This document shows, in pieces, positions 28,644-37,359 of a stretch of DNA of 64,000 bases (position 1 is the stretch's first letter; each line of letters begins with the position of its first letter). The translations under genes were made by a program, and so were the position numbers. Under the pieces are notes generated by a model. That model was not told where the DNA came from, searched no databases, and saw nothing but the letters and a program-made list of their open reading frames with translations. The stretch lies in contig JAJVIK010000007.1 of the NCBI GenBank assembly GCA_022072055.1, positions 496,001-560,000 on the forward strand, in the 5' to 3' direction. The stretch is from a bacterium (GTDB taxonomy: Bacteria; Hinthialibacterota; Hinthialibacteria; OLB16).

Positions 28644-30387
28644 ACCCGTTCACCCACTCGCTCTCCAGGTCCACTAGGCTCTTCCGGTAGGCGGTGGAAA
28701 AGGCATCTTCGATGCTCTCCCCGTCGCCAATCGCCTCAATCAACCGTCGCGCCTTGGGCCAGCCCCCTTTGTCCTCGATCAGGAAGCGGACGAATAGGAA
28801 GGATTCCAGGTATACCTGAGCGGCGATGGCGGAGTCGGAGATCCCCGCAAACTCCCCCACCAGTTTGCTGGGCATCGGCAACCTCCCGGAGGCCAGCGAG
28901 TCCATCACTTGGCGGCGGAGCAGCGGGTTGTCCGGATTCTGGCCCGCCGCCATCTGCGCCAAGCCCTCATGCAGCCACACCGGAATCTTCGCGGGCGCGG
29001 TCCGGTTGTGCAGCAAGGCGTGGGTGTACTCATGGAAGACCAGCTCGGCCAGATACTGCCCGCCCGAAATCAGGTCGGATTCGCTGAGGTCCGAGAGCGG
29101 GAGGCGGATCTTCCCGTCATAGGCCCCGCCCGCCCAACTGTGGAGTCCGGTGATCTTGGAAAACTGGCCGCCACTGTAAATCACCACTGGGATGGTTCCC
29201 TTGGGGCGCAGGCCGAACTTGCGCCCGACCTCGCGCGCCGCCTGCTCCAGGAGCTTGCGGGTTTCCTTGGCCACATGCGCCACCTCGCGCCCCTCGAACG
29301 AAATCCGGAAGAAGCCCCGGTCTTGGGTCACAAAATCGCCCGCCTCGTCGATCTCCAAGCGGACCTTCTCGATCAGTTCGCCGAGCTCGGCCTGCGGGGC
29401 GCCCTCGTAGGCGCGCTCGAAGTAGTCCAGCGCGGTGTCGAGATCGTATTCCTGATAGGCCAACTGTCCGATCTGAAAAAGCGCGCCGGGATGATTGGGG
29501 TCATGCTCCAGCGCCTTCTTGAAGAGCATCTCGCGGCGACGGGTCTCGGTGGAGGGAAAACCGAGGGCCTGGTCCACATACAGCGAGGCGAGCGCGGAGC
29601 GCACCTGCGGCTCCAAATGCGTGTCGCCGCTTCCGGCAAGGAGCGAGAGGGCTTCCAGAAGTTTCCGTTCCCCGACCCCATAGTTCCCGGAGAGACGGAG
29701 CTCATTGCCGTTGCCCGCCACCGCGAAGGCCAGGTTCAGGCGAACCGCGGATTGCTCCGGCAGGTTCTGGTAGGCCTTTCGCAGAACCTGTTCGGCCTCC
29801 TCGAATTGGCGCGCCTCCGCCGCGCGGACCCCTTTTTCGTTATAGAGGAAACCGAGGAGTTGAATGCGTTCCGTGGCGGAGAGGGATTGACCCTGCGGAC
29901 TCTCCAGCACCAGGCGGATTTTCTCATCCACCGAGAGCTTCTCGAAGGCCGGCCCGAAGGGGTTGCGGATCAAGGCCACCCCGGCGGAATGCGGTTCAAA
30001 GGAGAGGCTCTCCTCGACGGGTTCGGGAAGCGGGGGCGCGGGGGCAGCGAACTCCCCGGAGAGGAGGACCTGGGTCACCTTCCCCGCCTCGAGGGTCAGG
30101 ATCCCGCGCGAGTGTTCCAGTCCGGCGGCGAGCTTGTACTGATAGATCCCGGGTTTGGGAACCTTGAACGAGGCAGTGGCGCTTTCCACCAGCTTCGAGG
30201 TGCGGATGAAACCCTTTCCGAGCACTGAGAAGTTGACCTCGCCGGGAACCTCGGAGCGGATGAGCACGGTGGGACGGGCGCTCGCGCTTTCAATCTGATG
30301 GAGGTGAACCTCCACTTCGGCGGAGGACCGTTGAGCGACGGCTAGCGCGACGAGGGTTGTAAGAAGGGCGAGCCGAGGCGCGCGCAT
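28642..30387 (-). CDS. Secreted TPR protein with gluzincin (peptidase MA-like) domain
   Basis: 581 aa from ATG 30387, four bases after the stop of the preceding small gene. A signal peptide covers about res 1-23. The middle (about 190-350) is TPR-like, with EARQFEEAEQVLRKAYQNLP and YDLDTALDYFERAYEGAP. The C-terminal metallopeptidase has H452-E-Y-T-H456 and, 18 residues on, H473-E474-G-L-A, which supplies the third zinc ligand. This matches the peptidase MA family, mostly uncharacterised periplasmic proteins. Substrate is unknown. Confidence 0.85.
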   Translation of the reverse strand: MRAPRLALLTTLVALAVAQRSSAEVEVHLHQIESASARPTVLIRSEVPGEVNFSVLGKGFIRTSKLVESATASFKVPKPGIYQYKLAAGLEHSRGILTLEAGKVTQVLLSGEFAAPAPPLPEPVEESLSFEPHSAGVALIRNPFGPAFEKLSVDEKIRLVLESPQGQSLSATERIQLLGFLYNEKGVRAAEARQFEEAEQVLRKAYQNLPEQSAVRLNLAFAVAGNGNELRLSGNYGVGERKLLEALSLLAGSGDTHLEPQVRSALASLYVDQALGFPSTETRRREMLFKKALEHDPNHPGALFQIGQLAYQEYDLDTALDYFERAYEGAPQAELGELIEKVRLEIDEAGDFVTQDRGFFRISFEGREVAHVAKETRKLLEQAAREVGRKFGLRPKGTIPVVIYSGGQFSKITGLHSWAGGAYDGKIRLPLSDLSESDLISGGQYLAELVFHEYTHALLHNRTAPAKIPVWLHEGLAQMAAGQNPDNPLLRRQVMDSLASGRLPMPSKLVGEFAGISDSAIAAQVYLESFLFVRFLIEDKGGWPKARRLIEAIGDGESIEDAFSTAYRKSLVDLESEWVNG

Positions 30388-30391
30388 CGGG

Positions 30392-30661
30392 CTAATCCTT
30401 CCTCGCGCGGCTGAGCGGCTCGGTGTCTTCGAGCTCGCCCCAGGTGACTCCGGGCTCCTCGACCCAATCGGGCCTTCGCTTGGGGTCGAACCGGTCGAGC
30501 TGGACTTCGAGGGGGGAGCGTTGGGGGCGCGGTCTCCCGGCGTTGCGCCACTTCTCGCGGTGCCACGCGCGGATGCGTCTCCGCGAGTTGTCGTAAACCG
30601 CGACACAGACCATGGCCAGGATCGAGACTCCAAACCCCAGCGCCCAATAGAGAGGCTCCAC
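30392..30661 (-). CDS. Small single-pass membrane protein, unknown
   Basis: About 89 aa from GTG 30661, with a GGGGG run upstream; a TTG at 30760 in the same frame would give 122 aa with a Pro-rich start. One membrane helix (YWALGFGVSILAMVCVAVY) is followed by a basic cytoplasmic tail (SRRRIRAWHREKW) and an acidic end. It is placed directly before the peptidase gene on the same strand, so it is probably co-transcribed. Start choice and coding status are uncertain. Confidence 0.45.
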   Translation of the reverse strand: MEPLYWALGFGVSILAMVCVAVYDNSRRRIRAWHREKWRNAGRPRPQRSPLEVQLDRFDPKRRPDWVEEPGVTWGELEDTEPLSRARKD

Positions 30662-30734
30662 CGGACTCAGTCCCCCTTCGCCCTTTGGGGGAGTATATCG
30701 GAAGGGCGGGGGCGGGGGGAATAGAAGGGGGGAA

Positions 30735-30757
30735 TCGGAAACGCCTTCGCTTTCCGA
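30735..30757 (-). terminator. Hairpin downstream of the PIN toxin gene
   Basis: TCGGAAA pairs with TTTCCGA across a 9-base loop, just past the toxin stop at 30766. No T-run is present, so the terminator role is tentative. Confidence 0.3.
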
Positions 30758-30765
30758 CAACCGGT

Positions 30766-31164
30766 TCAGCGCCTTGCCCAGTTCTCCAGTCGCAGATCCG
30801 GGATCCTTCCGAAGCGCTTCACATTGTTTGTGACCAAGCAGTAATCGAGCATGAGGGCGCTTGCGGCGATGATCAAGTCAAAGTCGTCGAGAACCTGGCC
30901 CTTCCGCGAAAGGTCTGCTTTCAGTGACGCGTAGGTTTCCATCACGCCTCGAGTTATCCCGATCACCGGGAAAACTTCGATGAGTTGGCGAACATTTGCC
31001 GTGTTTTGGCGAGGGTTTTCCGATTTCTCCGCCCCATGCAGGAGCTCTCCGTAGCTGATCATCGAGATCGCTTTCGGGAAAGGTTCTTTCTCTTTGAGGG
31101 TCGCGAGAACAGACCTATTCCCTCGCAGGATGAAGACGAGGATGTCGGTATCAATCAAAAACAC
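30766..31164 (-). CDS. vapC: VapC/FitB-like PIN-domain toxin
   Basis: 132 aa from GTG 31164, overlapping the antitoxin by 14 bases. It begins (M)FLIDTDILVFIL with the first PIN Asp, then ISYGELLHGAE (Glu), DDFDLIIAASAL (Asp) and LVTNNVKRFGRI at the end. The fourth acidic position is Asn, which is common in VapC proteins. It would cleave RNA when freed from its antitoxin. This is the second toxin/antitoxin pair of the window and is unrelated in position to the first. Confidence 0.85.
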   Translation of the reverse strand: MFLIDTDILVFILRGNRSVLATLKEKEPFPKAISMISYGELLHGAEKSENPRQNTANVRQLIEVFPVIGITRGVMETYASLKADLSRKGQVLDDFDLIIAASALMLDYCLVTNNVKRFGRIPDLRLENWARR

Positions 31165-31429
31165 GAAGCATTTTCTCCCGCCGGGATGAAAACCGCCGGG
31201 CTTTCCGGATCGAATCCGCAATCTCCTCGGCCGACCTTGAATCCTTCCAGGTCCCGGCCAGCTTCAAGAGCTCTCGCGTGGCCTTCGCTGGGTCCTCCTC
31301 CGGTCGCGAGAGGCCCTCCTGGATGAGTGTGACCACCTCCTGGCTGATGGACCGGTTGTTCCTTTTCGCCCTTGCCCCCAGGGCGCGATACAAGTTGTCG
31401 TCCATTCCCTTGACTTGCAGATTCGCCAC
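31151..31429 (-). CDS. Ribbon-helix-helix antitoxin (FitA/VapB-like)
   Basis: 92 aa from GTG 31429 with GGGAG 7 bases upstream. (M)ANLQVKGMDDNLYRALGARA followed by NNRSISQEVVTLIQEGL is the FitA-type ribbon-helix-helix DNA-binding domain. The C-terminal part binds the toxin. It is expected to repress its own operon. An open frame extends to 31513 but lacks family similarity. Confidence 0.85.
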   Translation of the reverse strand: MANLQVKGMDDNLYRALGARAKRNNRSISQEVVTLIQEGLSRPEEDPAKATRELLKLAGTWKDSRSAEEIADSIRKARRFSSRREKMLRVFD

Positions 31430-31651
31430 GATGGTCTCCCATTCCAATCCTGACCCCTCAATCATCCTATCGGGTCTTTCATGAGAAGGCAACCGAATTT
31501 CATGAAAGGGCATCCGAACCGCTCTGGAATCCTTCGTGGTTAAGGTTCACCAGGGTTCTTCGACACCGGCAAACTCGATATACTCTACCCTCACTTCCGC
31601 CGACCTCTCCAAGCCGCGAGGGACGCGGTGGTGGTGGCGGGCTAACCGAGG

Positions 31652-34492
31652 ATGGGCCAACCGATGCACGCAAAGACCCGCCGGATCCTTTTCAGCGCTG
31701 TGGTGACACTTCTCTCAACCCTCGGAGTCACGATGCGGGCCGAGTCCATGACACCCACCCATCTCCGCTGTGAATACCTGGTGAACCCGATCGGAATCGA
31801 TACGGCCGTCCCACGCCTGAGCTGGCGACTCGCTTCCAGCGCGCGCGGCGCGCGGCAGAGCGCCTACCGGATTCTGGTGGCCTCCTCCACAGCCGAGCTG
31901 AGCAACGACCAAGGCGACCTGTGGGACTCCGGGAAGATCGAGTCCTCCGAGACCACGCAGATTGTCTATTCCGGAAAGACGCTTTCACACGGTCTTGAAT
32001 GCCATTGGAAGGTCCGCGCCTGGGACAGCGCGGGGACCCCTTCCGGATGGAGCGAGGTCGCGCGCTGGTCAATGGGTCCGATGGAGAGCTCGGATTGGAC
32101 CGCGAAGTGGATCGGCAACGAGGCGCCCTCCCCGCCCACCCAAGACCCGCTTCCGGCCCAGATGCTTCGCAAGGAATTCGCCCTTGCTTCCTCGCTCCGT
32201 CGCGCGGTGGTGCATGTTTCCGCCCTGGGCCTCTATGAGCTGCGCCTCAACGGCGCGCGCGTGGGGAACCAACTCCTCGCGCCCGAATGGACCGACTATC
32301 CCACCCGGGTTCAATATCAGACATACGAAGTGACTGGCTTGCTTCGCGCCGGAGAAAACGCGGTTGCGGCGCATCTCGGCGATGGGTGGTATTCGGGGCG
32401 GATCGGTCTTTCCAACATCGTTCCCGATGGACCGTTGCGCGGCATTTATGGTCCAAGACCCCGGTTGCTCGTTCAGCTGGAGATCGAATTCGAGGATGGA
32501 CTTAAGGAGCGGGTGGTCAGCGATGGGAGTTGGCGGCTGACCGATGAAGGCCCGATTCGCTCGGCGGACATCCTGGATGGGGAGGTGTATGACGCCCGCC
32601 GGGAAAAGCCCGGATGGGACCAGCCCGGTTTTGAGGATTCCGATTGGAAACCGGTCCAAGTTGAAGAGGATTTCCAGGGCAAGCTGGTGGCCCAGAGGAA
32701 CGAACCGATCCGAGTGGTCGAGGAGCTGAAACCGATCGCGATCACCGAACCGGCGTCCGGCGTGTACATCTTCGATCTCGGGCAGAACATGGTGGGCTGG
32801 TGCCGCGCGCGCCTCAGGGGCGAGGCTGGGCGCGCCATCCGGCTGCGTCACAGCGAGGCGCTGAAGCCGGATGGAACCCTCTATCGAGACAATCTGCGCA
32901 TGCCGAGTGATGGAGGTCCCTTGGGAGCGCGTCAGGAGGATCTCTACATCTGCCGCGGCGAAGGGCCGGAGTGGTTCGAGCCGCATTTCACCTACCATGG
33001 TTTCCGCTATGTCGAGGTGACCGGACTTGCGGAGCGACCCAACCTCGATTCGCTTGTGGGGCGGGTGTTCTGCTCCTCCGCGCCGGAGACCGCGACCTTT
33101 GAGTGCTCCGAGCCGATGCTGAACCGGCTCATGAAGAACATCCTCTGGACCCAGCGCGGCAATCTGATGAGTGTTCCGACCGACTGCCCGCAGCGGGATG
33201 AGCGTCTAGGTTGGATGGGGGATGCCGGAATCTTCTCTCCGGCGGCGTGCTTCAACATGGACATGGCCGCATTTTTCACCAAGTGGCTCCAGGATGTTCG
33301 GGATTCCCAGGCCGCGGATGGCCGCTTTCCGGATTTCGCGCCGCATCCGTTCGGTCCGAACGAACGTTTCTCCGGGGTTCCGGCTTGGGGGGATGCCGGG
33401 GTGATTGTCCCGTGGGTGGTTTATCGCTGGTATGGGGACAGTCGGCTGATCGAGACCCATTTCCAGGCCGCCGCGCGCTGGGTGGACCGGATCGCGGAGA
33501 AGAACCCGGATCGGATCTGGCGGAACTCTCGCGGCAACGACTATGGCGATTGGCTGAATGGCGACACGCTGATCCGGGAGGGGTGGACGCGCGCTGGGGC
33601 GGCGATCCCGAAAGAGATCTTCGCGACCCTCCTGTTCGCCAACTCGGCAACCCTGGTGGCCAAAATGGCGGCCGTGATCGGCAAGGAGCGGGAGGCCGAG
33701 AAGTACAGCGAACTGGCGAGGACCATCCGCGCCGCGTTTGTCCGGGAGTTTGTGGACAGCGAAGGGCGCATCCAGGGGGACACCCAGGCGGGGTATGCCC
33801 TCGCGCTCTCCTTCGAAATGCTCCCAGCGGAGCTCGAGGCGAAGGCGTTTACACACATGGTGGAGGCTATCGAGAAATATAACCAGCATCTCTCAACCGG
33901 GATTATCAGCACCCTTCACCTGATGAACGAGCTGGCGAATCGCGGCCAGGTCGAGCTGGCCTACCGTCTCCTTACTCAGCGGACCTTCCCTTCCTGGGGG
34001 TATGCCATCGAGCAGGGCGCCACCACGATCTGGGAGCGTTGGGATGGGTATGTGGAGGGCCGGGGATTTCAGGACCCCGGGATGAACTCCTTCAACCACT
34101 ATGCCCTGGGGGCGGTGGGCGAGTTCATCCATCGAAACATCCTCGGGATCAACCCGGACACGGACCATCCGGGGTTTGCGCATGCGCGGATTCACCCTCG
34201 TCCCGGCGGGGGTTTGACCTGGGCGCGTGGAGCCTATGACTCGATCCGCGGTCCGATCCGGGTGAGCTGGAGAATCAACGACGCCGGTGGGTTCCGGTTG
34301 GAGGTGGAGCTCCCCGCGAACACGAGTGGGACTGTTTACCTCCCCGCGCGGGAAGCCGCCCAAGTGAGTGAAAGCGGCAAGTCGCTCCGGGAGGCGGAAG
34401 GGATTCTCGCGAGCAGGGCCGAGGGAGAGGTCACCGCCGTGGAGGTGGGTTCGGGGGCGTATGCCTTCGAGGTTTCTCACGCGCCAAGGTAA
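31652..34492 (+). CDS. Alpha-L-rhamnosidase (GH78), secreted
   Basis: 946 aa; ATG 31652 is used, with ATG 31664 as alternative. A signal peptide ends near residue 30 (VTMRA). The protein follows the GH78 plan: an Ig-like N-domain (VPRLSWRLAS, WKVRAWDSAG), beta-sandwich domains with LYELRLNGARVGNQLLAPEW and GDGWYSGRIG, and the (alpha/alpha)6 catalytic domain. In the catalytic domain PTDCPQRDERLGWMGDAG carries acidic catalytic residues and EQGATTIWERWDGY is conserved. It releases terminal L-rhamnose from plant or microbial glycans. The RhaT symporter and sugar isomerase lie next to it on the opposite strand, supporting a rhamnose-use island. Confidence 0.94.
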   Translation: MGQPMHAKTRRILFSAVVTLLSTLGVTMRAESMTPTHLRCEYLVNPIGIDTAVPRLSWRLASSARGARQSAYRILVASSTAELSNDQGDLWDSGKIESSETTQIVYSGKTLSHGLECHWKVRAWDSAGTPSGWSEVARWSMGPMESSDWTAKWIGNEAPSPPTQDPLPAQMLRKEFALASSLRRAVVHVSALGLYELRLNGARVGNQLLAPEWTDYPTRVQYQTYEVTGLLRAGENAVAAHLGDGWYSGRIGLSNIVPDGPLRGIYGPRPRLLVQLEIEFEDGLKERVVSDGSWRLTDEGPIRSADILDGEVYDARREKPGWDQPGFEDSDWKPVQVEEDFQGKLVAQRNEPIRVVEELKPIAITEPASGVYIFDLGQNMVGWCRARLRGEAGRAIRLRHSEALKPDGTLYRDNLRMPSDGGPLGARQEDLYICRGEGPEWFEPHFTYHGFRYVEVTGLAERPNLDSLVGRVFCSSAPETATFECSEPMLNRLMKNILWTQRGNLMSVPTDCPQRDERLGWMGDAGIFSPAACFNMDMAAFFTKWLQDVRDSQAADGRFPDFAPHPFGPNERFSGVPAWGDAGVIVPWVVYRWYGDSRLIETHFQAAARWVDRIAEKNPDRIWRNSRGNDYGDWLNGDTLIREGWTRAGAAIPKEIFATLLFANSATLVAKMAAVIGKEREAEKYSELARTIRAAFVREFVDSEGRIQGDTQAGYALALSFEMLPAELEAKAFTHMVEAIEKYNQHLSTGIISTLHLMNELANRGQVELAYRLLTQRTFPSWGYAIEQGATTIWERWDGYVEGRGFQDPGMNSFNHYALGAVGEFIHRNILGINPDTDHPGFAHARIHPRPGGGLTWARGAYDSIRGPIRVSWRINDAGGFRLEVELPANTSGTVYLPAREAAQVSESGKSLREAEGILASRAEGEVTAVEVGSGAYAFEVSHAPR

Positions 34493-34501
34493 GGTTCATG
34501 G

Positions 34502-34551
34502 GCGGAGTCCAACTCCGCGGTCCGGTTCCGCCCAGGAGTCCAACTCCTGGG
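34502..34551. repeat. Tandem palindromes sharing GGAGTCCAACTCC
   Basis: GCGGAGT-CCA-ACTCCGC (34502-34518) and CCCAGGAGT-CCA-ACTCCTGGG (34531-34551) are two hairpins with the same loop and different outer stems. They lie directly after the rhamnosidase stop and before dispersed repeat copy B, between convergent genes. They could act as terminators. Confidence 0.65.
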
Positions 34552-34565
34552 CGAGCGGAGGGTTA

Positions 34566-34667
34566 GAGCATTTCTCACTCGGATGTCGTGTTGGAGGGGC
34601 GCGGTCCCTCGCGTCCGGACACGACAGAGCTACGGGGGCGTCCGGACACGACAGAGCGTGTCCCTCC
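34566..34667 (-). repeat. Dispersed palindromic repeat, copy B (inverted, with internal duplication)
   Basis: The reverse complement matches copy A at 1656-1737 along most of its length. An exact 20-base segment, GCGTCCGGACACGACAGAGC, is present twice (34611-34630 and 34638-34657). It lies between the convergent rhamnosidase and rhaT genes. Confidence 0.7.
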
Positions 34668-34670
34668 TGG

Positions 34671-35726
34671 CTACGGGGTCGCGTCCTTCAGGTAATTCCC
34701 CACTCCAATGATGAGGGTGGAGAGGATCAACACCGCGATGCCGCCTTGGAGCAGCCCCTTGGCCTTCGGGCTGGTTCCGCTCCATTCACGCAGCCAGAGA
34801 CCCCACAGATTGCTGAACACGATGATGAAGGCCATGTGGAGGGTCCAACTGGAGAAATCATACTCGCCCATGCGCGTGGTCCCCATCCCATAGAAGAAGA
34901 ATTGCAAGTACCAGGTGACCCCGGCCAACGCGGAAAAGATGTAGTTCCGCGTCATCCCCGGCTTGGTGGTGTCGAGATATTCCCCGACCGTGCCGTTGGA
35001 ATAGTGCAGCAGGGCGCACCAGATCAGGTTGGTCGTGAATCCGCCCAATAGAACCACCACGAGCACCGGGGTGTTTTGCCAGATGTCCGGCGTGCCCATC
35101 TCAATCGCCAGACCGGCGATGGGCTTGCCGGCCTGAAAGGCGAAGGCCATGCAGGCGCTCATGATCCCGCAGAAGACCGCCACCCAGACCCCCTTGGTGA
35201 ACTGGTATTCGGCCACCGCGTTGGCCTTTTCGGCCACCGAGAGCTCCCGCTCCTTAAGGACCCCAGCCCAACCGCTGACCCCGATTCCCGCGATGCACAC
35301 GCACACCCCGAGAAGAATGGCCCATCCGGAAGCTTGGGTGAGAAGAACTCCCAAGGTTCCCTCGAAGAGCGGCGGGAGAAGGGTCCCGAAGGTGGCGCAA
35401 AGTCCGAGCGCCAAGGCATACCCCAGCGAAAGCCCCAGATAGCGCATGGTCAACCCGAAGGTGAGTCCGCCCACGCCCCACAGAACCCCGAAGAGGTAAG
35501 TGTTGAAGAGCGCCGCCGCGGGGGCGCTGGAGAGGATCTCAAACAGACGCGGATTGAGCAGACTGGCCGCCACCAGCGGCGCGATGATCCAGGAGAACAC
35601 CCCGCCCACCGCCCAGTAGGTCTCCCAGGACCAGCCCCGAACCTTCTTGAACGGGAGGTAAAAGCTCCCCGCGGCCAGCCCCCCGACCGCGTGCAAAAAC
35701 ACACCCAGCATCGGATTCGCTTCCAT
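34671..35726 (-). CDS. rhaT: L-rhamnose/proton symporter
   Basis: 351 aa from ATG 35726, close to E. coli RhaT (344 aa). Ten hydrophobic segments are apparent. Family motifs include MLGVFLHAVGGLAAGSFYLP at the N-terminus, VGGVFSWIIAPLVAA and GMGTTRMGEYDFSSWTLHM near the C-terminus. It imports L-rhamnose (or L-lyxose) with H+ across the inner membrane. It lies 26 bases behind the isomerase gene and convergent to the rhamnosidase gene. Confidence 0.93.
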   Translation of the reverse strand: MEANPMLGVFLHAVGGLAAGSFYLPFKKVRGWSWETYWAVGGVFSWIIAPLVAASLLNPRLFEILSSAPAAALFNTYLFGVLWGVGGLTFGLTMRYLGLSLGYALALGLCATFGTLLPPLFEGTLGVLLTQASGWAILLGVCVCIAGIGVSGWAGVLKERELSVAEKANAVAEYQFTKGVWVAVFCGIMSACMAFAFQAGKPIAGLAIEMGTPDIWQNTPVLVVVLLGGFTTNLIWCALLHYSNGTVGEYLDTTKPGMTRNYIFSALAGVTWYLQFFFYGMGTTRMGEYDFSSWTLHMAFIIVFSNLWGLWLREWSGTSPKAKGLLQGGIAVLILSTLIIGVGNYLKDATP

Positions 35727-35752
35727 GTGTCCCTCGCTCGCTCGAAATTGTC

Positions 35753-37255
35753 TCAGCAGACACTTGCGAAGTCCCAATCCATCAATGCGGCCACCTTCCG
35801 GAATTGGGAACTGTTGTGGCCCACCGACATGGCCACATGGTGAGTGGGCCCCAGGGCGAACCACTCGTTCATGAACTGGGTCGGACCCTTGGGGAAGCGC
35901 ACGGGGGTCATGGTGTTGCCGATGCGCAGAATCTCTCCATCCGTGGCCATCCCTTGATTGGAAATGGCGAGGAGTTTGCCCGCGCGGGTTTGGGTGATCC
36001 CCAAGTTGGTGATCGGTCCGGTTCGGACCTTGGCCTCCACCGAGACCCCGCTGCCCCACTTGCCATGGTAAAGCCCCATTCCCCGGAGGATCGGCTTACG
36101 GTCCGAGATGCCCACATGGAAGGGGCCATCATGCCCCATCAGGATGGTCTGATCGACAAAATCGGTGGCCACAATCTCGCTGTAGCTCCCCCCCACCCCC
36201 AAGGTGTCGCAGACCTTCATCGCCACCGCGGTCTTCATGTCCCCCTCCCCGGAACAGGGGATGCCGCTTCCGGTGAGGAGCGAATGGCCGAGGATGAAAG
36301 CCTCTTGCAGACGTTCGTATTCGTTGCCCTCGGCCCCACGGTAGTAATAGGTGAGCGCATCCAGGTCGAACTCGCGGACAAGCTTTTCCTGCGCCACCGC
36401 GACCGTGCAGGACCAATCGAGCTGCTCGGGAGTGGGCTTCTTGGCGAGGGGGTCGGCGGGAGAATCCTCGCTGATGATGAAGAAATCCTCCACCTCGCGG
36501 AGCTTGGTTTTCTTTTCCGCCTCGGTGACAGTCGGCAGGAGCTTCATCAGGTCGCACATTTCCAGGATTTCCACATGCAGCCCGGTCTTGGCCTGGATTA
36601 GGGTGAAGTCGCTGTACATGTCGAGCATGCCGGGGTAGGTGTGGCCGAGAAAACCCATCCGTCCATATTGAAGGGTGCGAGCCACCCCCGCCGCGCGGGC
36701 CCACTCTTCGATCTCCTTCCAGGCCGAAACGGCATCGGGATGGGAGCGGGTGGCTTCGTTGGCCACCGAGATCGCGGGGGTGCTCTCCAGACCGAGCAAC
36801 CCGCTCACCACATGGAACGGAATGCCGGAACGTTCAAAGGCGTTGGAGATCTCCGGCACACAGCAGGCGACGCAATGAGCCAGCCATTCGCCGGTGGCGG
36901 TCTTGGCGTAATTCATCCGTTCCGCGGGTTGGAGATTGAGGACCACCACCGGGCGCCTGCAAATCTGGGAAACCGGGAGATGCGAGGCGCTCATGGCGTA
37001 GGTGGAGACATGGCAGAGGATCAGGTCCACATTGCGCTCGTTGAACCACTCCCCGGCCTTATGCGCCTTGGACTCCTCATCCACCATCCCGAAGTTGTGC
37101 ACCTCGGCCCACTCGGAGAGACGTCCCTCCACAAACTTGCCATACCCCGCCAAGCGGTCGAGCAGTCCCGGGAATTGAACCCAGTAATGGGGATGGCCGA
37201 TTGAATAGAGTCCGATGCGACCTTTGAGGGGGGGCTTGATCCGTTGAAAAGTCAT
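35753..37255 (-). CDS. L-arabinose/L-fucose isomerase-family sugar isomerase
   Basis: 500 aa from ATG 37255. CSGEGDMKTAVAMKV matches the GEGD-x-K-TA motif of L-arabinose isomerase, with the metal-binding Glu. GPTHHVAMSVGHNS near the C-terminus corresponds to the AraA His-His segment. The N-terminal Rossmann part includes DLILCHVSTYAMS. The family converts aldoses to ketoses with Mn2+. It is not of the RhaA sequence family, but its position beside rhaT and rhamnosidase suggests it acts on L-rhamnose or a similar deoxysugar. No rhamnulokinase or aldolase gene is in the window. Confidence 0.82.
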   Translation of the reverse strand: MTFQRIKPPLKGRIGLYSIGHPHYWVQFPGLLDRLAGYGKFVEGRLSEWAEVHNFGMVDEESKAHKAGEWFNERNVDLILCHVSTYAMSASHLPVSQICRRPVVVLNLQPAERMNYAKTATGEWLAHCVACCVPEISNAFERSGIPFHVVSGLLGLESTPAISVANEATRSHPDAVSAWKEIEEWARAAGVARTLQYGRMGFLGHTYPGMLDMYSDFTLIQAKTGLHVEILEMCDLMKLLPTVTEAEKKTKLREVEDFFIISEDSPADPLAKKPTPEQLDWSCTVAVAQEKLVREFDLDALTYYYRGAEGNEYERLQEAFILGHSLLTGSGIPCSGEGDMKTAVAMKVCDTLGVGGSYSEIVATDFVDQTILMGHDGPFHVGISDRKPILRGMGLYHGKWGSGVSVEAKVRTGPITNLGITQTRAGKLLAISNQGMATDGEILRIGNTMTPVRFPKGPTQFMNEWFALGPTHHVAMSVGHNSSQFRKVAALMDWDFASVC

Positions 37256-37359
37256 GGGCCTTCTCCAGCTCTTGGGGGCGGCCAAGAAAGTGCGATTCCG
37301 CGGGGATGCGCTCCGCGAACGATTGAAGTCGGTATGCTACCGCCGGAGGTTTCGAGACT

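Noticed and set aside
34500-34670. A CRISPR array in the repeat-rich gap
   Set aside because: The repeats are palindromic hairpins of unequal length with no regular spacers and no cas genes.
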